Origin: CAYWBI01 sp964456445 | GTDB lineage: Bacteria > Calditrichota > Calditrichia > Calditrichales > J004 | Length of the DNA: 10,714 bases | Direction: 5' to 3' | NCBI GenBank assembly: GCA_964456445.1 | Contig: CAYWBI010000128.1 | Location: 1-10,714, forward strand | Notes under the pieces: generated by a model | Database searches by the model: none | Seen by the model: only the letters and a program-made list of their open reading frames with translations | Told to the model about the DNA's origin: nothing | In this document: piece after piece, positions 7,048 to 10,714 of the stretch | Position numbering within the stretch: position 1 is the stretch's first letter | Layout of the letters: the number at the start of each line of letters is the position of its first letter | Program-made: the position numbers and the translations under genes

Positions 7048-9411
7048 ATGCTAAAATCTACCCGGATAGTTCTTAATGCCATCGTTTTGGTTTTTCTTTC
7101 CCTGCTTATCTCCTGGGCACAATATCCCGATTGGCAGGCCATAACAGGTATGAACAACGTCCGGGATGTCACGGGCAGCGACAATACCCTATGGGCGGTA
7201 AGTGACGGCGGGGCTTTTAGCTTTAATCTAAGTAATGATCAGCTAAAGCGCTTTACCACGGTCGATGGCCTGAAATCGGTTGACCTGCAGTCGGTTGTGG
7301 CGGATAACCATGCACAAATCCTGACAGCTAGCTCCAATGGCTATATCCAGGCTTTTGATTTGACTTCCGCTGCATGGACCACCGTTTACAACTTTGAGGG
7401 GTTTTCAATAAATGATTTGTATGTAAGCGGCGATACGCTTTGGGTGGCCACTGAAAAAGGGATTGCACATTTTTTTTGGCGGAACGGCGCATATCAATTT
7501 AATGACCTCTTCCAGAATTTTCCCGAGCAGATAGATAACATCCTGCAACTCTCGCTGTTTGATAATAAAATTTGGGCGGCAACTCCGCAGGGATTGCTAT
7601 TTGCCCCATCGGATGTTTTTAAATATACCTTAAACGATCCCGGTCGCTGGGGGATGATAAAGGGGATGGACGGATTGCCTGCCACGGCTGTAAACTGTGT
7701 AGCGGCCGATAGCCTGCTGCTCCGGATCGGTACGTCGCAGGGAATGGCTTCGCTTGATAAAAATGGGACCATCACGATTGCCCCGGCATTTTTATCAAAA
7801 AACATTTCCAATATTCAGATAGTGGCCCCTCTGCTTTATGTTGCTTCGGGCAGGGGCGTATTTAAGTTCAACCCACAAAGCGGTATTGAAAAAACCGTTG
7901 TCTTTGATAAAACGGTAAAAAGCATAACCTATAACTCCGATCTTTGGGCAGGTCTTTCAAATGCAGGTCTTAAAAGTCTTGAAGGGCAGCGTTCAATAAA
8001 AGTAAACGGTCCCCCCTTTCGTAACCTGCGTTATGTTTGGCTGGATCATCAGCAGCGTATTTGGCTGAGCAGTGGAAAATATAAACTGCATAGCCCTGTG
8101 CAAGGCTTTTACCTTTTTGATATGTCGCAATGGATGCAGTACAAATTTAAAAATAATGTTTGGGGCCGTCTTTCAGCCTCTGTGGTTTTTTATGAAGACC
8201 GTAACGAAAATATGTGGATTGGGAGCTGGGGCGGGGGTCTTGCTGTGTACAACAAGCAAAAAGACACGTTTGAGTTTATGCATAACAATGCGTCGTCCGG
8301 CAGTGTAACCATTAGCACGCCCGATACAAGTTTTACCCAGACACTCAGCCTGGACGCTACGTATAAAAACCACTTTAGTGGCGCCAATAACGGTGTTGAT
8401 GATTATGAGGTGATTACAGCTTTTCGTGAAGATACGGATGGTAATTTGTGGTTTGTAAATTCTTATGCTAAAAATGGCCGCTACCTCGCGGTGGCGCCAC
8501 TTAATGGTAACGGCATTGTTGATCTTGATGTATCAAAATGGACCTATTTTGGTAAAAGTGATGGTATCATTCTATCCGAAGGGGGTATTGCCGATTTGGC
8601 CTTTGATGATTTTGGCCGTGTTTGGCTCGCTACCGAAAACCAGGGCGTTTATATCCTGGATTATAATCGTACCCTTGACAACAAAAGTGATGATGTAGTG
8701 TTCCTGCGGGACACCGATGACAATATTGCAGGAAACGAGGTCCGTGCACTGGCAAACGACAATGATGGCGTTATTTGGATCGGTACCACTTCCGGTCTGA
8801 GTTCGTTTGATGGTTTAAATTTTTACCGTCATCCGGGAGACGGGGAAAATGGCGTTAATGGACCGGTAGGGATTAGGATAAACCAAATTCGGGTCGATGC
8901 AGCTAATAATAAGTGGGTGGCAACATCGGGTGGAATGAGTATATTGCGCAGCAATAAAAGTGTATTTGAGCCCGGGGCCTGGGAAAGTTTTACCACTGCC
9001 AACAGCGGTTTGTTAAATAATAATGTGCACAGCATTTATATTGATCAGCTTCAGGGCAAAGCATATATCGCAACGGAGGGCGGGCTGTCGGTTTATACGG
9101 GGAGTTTCGCAGACCTGCGGGAAAATTTTAATTCCGTGATTGCCGGGCCAAATCCATTTGTTTTGGATGGTACAAACAATCGCTTTCAAATCCGGCGCCT
9201 TAAAGGCAATTCAACCGTAAAAATTTATTCCATATTCGGCAAATTGATCCGGGTTATATCCACCACAAATAATGATATCGATGGTGGGCGCGCCTACTGG
9301 GACGGGCAGGACACAAACGGATTCCCTGTTGCTTCCGGTGTTTATCTTTATATCGCCTATACCGACGATGGTGCTTCAACAACCGGAAAAGTTGCGGTAA
9401 TTCGAAAATAA
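7048..9411 (+). CDS. Exported two-component-regulator-type beta-propeller protein, PorZ-like, with C-terminal sorting-type domain
   Basis: The protein begins with a signal peptide (hydrophobic 6-24, likely cut after SWA at 24). Propeller-type repeats of the form 'D..G.lWigT..Gl..yd' run from about 38 to 685, for example LWAVSDGGAFSFN (48-60), LWVATEKGIAHF (131-142), MWIGSWGGGLAVYN (389-402), VWLATENQGVYILD (525-538) and IWIGTTSGLSSFDG (576-589), enough for two propellers. Residues about 699-787 form a FlgD-like/type A sorting-type beta domain (NPF..., VKIYSIFGKLI, WDGQDTNGFPVASGVYLY). No kinase or DNA-binding domain follows, so it is not a sensor. Size, N-terminal pattern and C-terminal domain resemble PorZ, a surface component of type IX secretion; this is inference. 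I chose ATG 7048 because AGGA lies seven bases upstream and it places the signal peptide at the N-terminus; ATG 7018 would add ten residues. Confidence 0.85.
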   Translation: MLKSTRIVLNAIVLVFLSLLISWAQYPDWQAITGMNNVRDVTGSDNTLWAVSDGGAFSFNLSNDQLKRFTTVDGLKSVDLQSVVADNHAQILTASSNGYIQAFDLTSAAWTTVYNFEGFSINDLYVSGDTLWVATEKGIAHFFWRNGAYQFNDLFQNFPEQIDNILQLSLFDNKIWAATPQGLLFAPSDVFKYTLNDPGRWGMIKGMDGLPATAVNCVAADSLLLRIGTSQGMASLDKNGTITIAPAFLSKNISNIQIVAPLLYVASGRGVFKFNPQSGIEKTVVFDKTVKSITYNSDLWAGLSNAGLKSLEGQRSIKVNGPPFRNLRYVWLDHQQRIWLSSGKYKLHSPVQGFYLFDMSQWMQYKFKNNVWGRLSASVVFYEDRNENMWIGSWGGGLAVYNKQKDTFEFMHNNASSGSVTISTPDTSFTQTLSLDATYKNHFSGANNGVDDYEVITAFREDTDGNLWFVNSYAKNGRYLAVAPLNGNGIVDLDVSKWTYFGKSDGIILSEGGIADLAFDDFGRVWLATENQGVYILDYNRTLDNKSDDVVFLRDTDDNIAGNEVRALANDNDGVIWIGTTSGLSSFDGLNFYRHPGDGENGVNGPVGIRINQIRVDAANNKWVATSGGMSILRSNKSVFEPGAWESFTTANSGLLNNNVHSIYIDQLQGKAYIATEGGLSVYTGSFADLRENFNSVIAGPNPFVLDGTNNRFQIRRLKGNSTVKIYSIFGKLIRVISTTNNDIDGGRAYWDGQDTNGFPVASGVYLYIAYTDDGASTTGKVAVIRK

Positions 9412-9413
9412 TT

Positions 9414-10714
9414 ATGATACGTTCCCTTTATATAAAGAACTTCGCCCTTATAGATGAAGTCGAAATTCAATTCGGCAAAAACCTGAATATAATAACCGGC
9501 GAAAGCGGGGCCGGAAAATCCCTCATTGTCAATGCGATCGCACAAATCTGCGGCGCGCGGGGCAGTGTGGAACTTGTACGTAATGGGGCGAAAAAGGCAA
9601 TTCTCGAAGCCACTTTTGATATTTCCGAAGCGCCTGATCTCCCCGCTCTGACCGCCAGTATAGAAACAGAACCGCACGATGGGCAACTGCTTATCCGTAA
9701 GGAAATCAGTCAAAGCGGACATTCCCGAATCTTTATGAACGATTCGCCGGTAGCGCTTTCAACGCTTAATAAAATCAGTTCGGAACTTATCGATCTGCAT
9801 GGCCAGCACCAACACCAGCAATTGTTGCACCCGGAAAACCATTTGCCCTATTTAGACGCCTTTGCCGGATTGGGCGAAGACATCTGCGCCTTTAAAGATC
9901 AGGTAAGCCGATATGAAACTCTTTGCCATGAGGAGAAGACCCTGCTTGAGAAACAGGCAAACGCTTTAAGAAGCCAGGACATATACCGTTTTCAAATAGA
10001 TGAAATTTCCAGGGCCACCGAAGGCGAATCCGACTTAGATGCCCTACGCGCAGAACTGGCCCGTTTAAACAATTTTGAAAAATTGCATGATGCCGCCCAA
10101 ATGGTTCATGATATTCTATATGCAGGTGACCTCAATGCGGTAAAAATGATCAGTGATGCCAATGCCGGCTTCAACCTTCTGGTGCGTTTGGAGAAAGAGT
10201 TTGCGCCCTTGGCCCAGGGGCTGACCGGCGCACGTGAAACCCTGGAAGAAATCGGTCAAACGTGTGAGCGTTATTTGAACGAGATGGAATTTGATCCGTT
10301 GCGGGCCGAATTTTTGCGCGGGCAAATTGCCCGATTGGAGTTGTTGCTAAAGAAATATCAGCAAAGCGATATGGCTGCCCTCCTTGAGTACAAAAATAAA
10401 ATTAACACAGAGTTGGATAATATTGTCCATCTGGATGACTCTTTAGATCAACTTCGGCAAACAAAAAATGCGCATGAAACGGGCATCCTGGAAGCGGGCC
10501 TCGCAATTAGTCATAAACGCCGTGAAGCGGCAGAAAATATGACCCGCAAACTGGATGCTTTTTTGAGCGAAATTGGTATGGCCGGTAGCAGTTTCCTTTT
10601 TAAACTAAGTTATAATATTGTGGATGAAGGTCCGTTTACGATTAATGGTCAAAATGTTCAATTATCCCCGGAAGGGTTTGATCATGTATATTTTCTTTTT
10701 ACGGCAAATCCCGG
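9414..10714 (+). CDS. recN: DNA repair ATPase RecN (3' end outside window)
   Basis: RecN is a cytosolic SMC-like ATPase that acts at DNA double-strand breaks. The frame is open from ATG 9414 to the window edge (433 complete codons; the family is about 550-570). It begins MIRSLYIKNFALIDEVEI, followed by the Walker A motif GESGAGKS (29-36). The RecN hallmark LIDLHGQHQHQQLL lies at 125-138. A charged, helical region from about 160 to 375 corresponds to the coiled-coil arms. The last visible residues (YFLFTANPG) match the lead-in to the signature motif SGGELSR, so the missing part should hold signature, Walker B and D-loop. It starts two bases after the propeller gene's stop with no clear ribosome site, which suggests translational coupling. 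I see no promoter or SOS box directly upstream. Confidence 0.96.
   Translation, partial: MIRSLYIKNFALIDEVEIQFGKNLNIITGESGAGKSLIVNAIAQICGARGSVELVRNGAKKAILEATFDISEAPDLPALTASIETEPHDGQLLIRKEISQSGHSRIFMNDSPVALSTLNKISSELIDLHGQHQHQQLLHPENHLPYLDAFAGLGEDICAFKDQVSRYETLCHEEKTLLEKQANALRSQDIYRFQIDEISRATEGESDLDALRAELARLNNFEKLHDAAQMVHDILYAGDLNAVKMISDANAGFNLLVRLEKEFAPLAQGLTGARETLEEIGQTCERYLNEMEFDPLRAEFLRGQIARLELLLKKYQQSDMAALLEYKNKINTELDNIVHLDDSLDQLRQTKNAHETGILEAGLAISHKRREAAENMTRKLDAFLSEIGMAGSSFLFKLSYNIVDEGPFTINGQNVQLSPEGFDHVYFLFTANP

Noticed and set aside
7048..9411. Hybrid two-component sensor kinase
   Set aside because: The propeller repeats resemble those of such sensors, but no transmembrane segment, histidine kinase, receiver or DNA-binding domain is present; the protein ends in a sorting-type beta domain.
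9357..9722. 121-residue minus-strand reading frame across the propeller gene end and recN start
   Set aside because: It is antisense to well-supported coding sequence, including the RecN Walker A region, and resembles nothing known.

Overview
The window carries six protein-coding genes, one of them cut by the right edge, and no recognisable RNA gene, insertion sequence, integrase, CRISPR array or phage gene. It reads as chromosomal housekeeping DNA. It probably comes from a Gram-negative, non-Bacteroidetes member of the FCB (Fibrobacteres-Chlorobi-Bacteroidetes) group, such as a Calditrichota-, Ignavibacteria- or Marinimicrobia-type lineage. Two observations support this. The propeller protein has a FlgD-like/type A sorting-type C-terminus typical of type IX secretion lineages. 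Several genes also have clear Shine-Dalgarno sites (GGAGG at 1754-1758; AAGGAGA on the minus strand at 5303-5309), which true Bacteroidetes mostly lack. The lineage call is inference.

Layout. 1-342: gene-poor, nothing secure. 343-1431 (minus): 4-hydroxyphenylpyruvate dioxygenase (tyrosine catabolism). 1432-1765: divergent intergenic region with two perfect short palindromes and a candidate promoter. 1766-3781 (plus): M13 (neprilysin/PepO-type) zinc peptidase made as a lipoprotein. 3806-3852: strong hairpin that can terminate both converging genes. 3903-5297 (minus): long-form NADP-dependent isocitrate dehydrogenase (TCA cycle). 5298-5575: very AT-rich divergent control region. 5576-6910 (plus): uncharacterised acidic protein with a Cys/His cluster, the least explained gene here. 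6911-7047: leader with a 10-bp inverted repeat. 7048-9411 (plus): exported beta-propeller protein resembling the type IX secretion component PorZ. 9414-10714 (plus, incomplete): DNA repair ATPase RecN, starting 2 nt after the propeller gene.

The genes do not form a single pathway. Hpd and Icd are central metabolism, since tyrosine breakdown can feed fumarate and acetyl units towards the TCA cycle. The M13 lipoprotein and the PorZ-like protein belong to the cell envelope. RecN is probably co-transcribed and translationally coupled with the PorZ-like gene. I did not find a convincing new defence or mobile system. The items most worth following up are the unknown 444-residue protein, the PorZ-like/recN coupling with its structured leader, and the insertion in isocitrate dehydrogenase.
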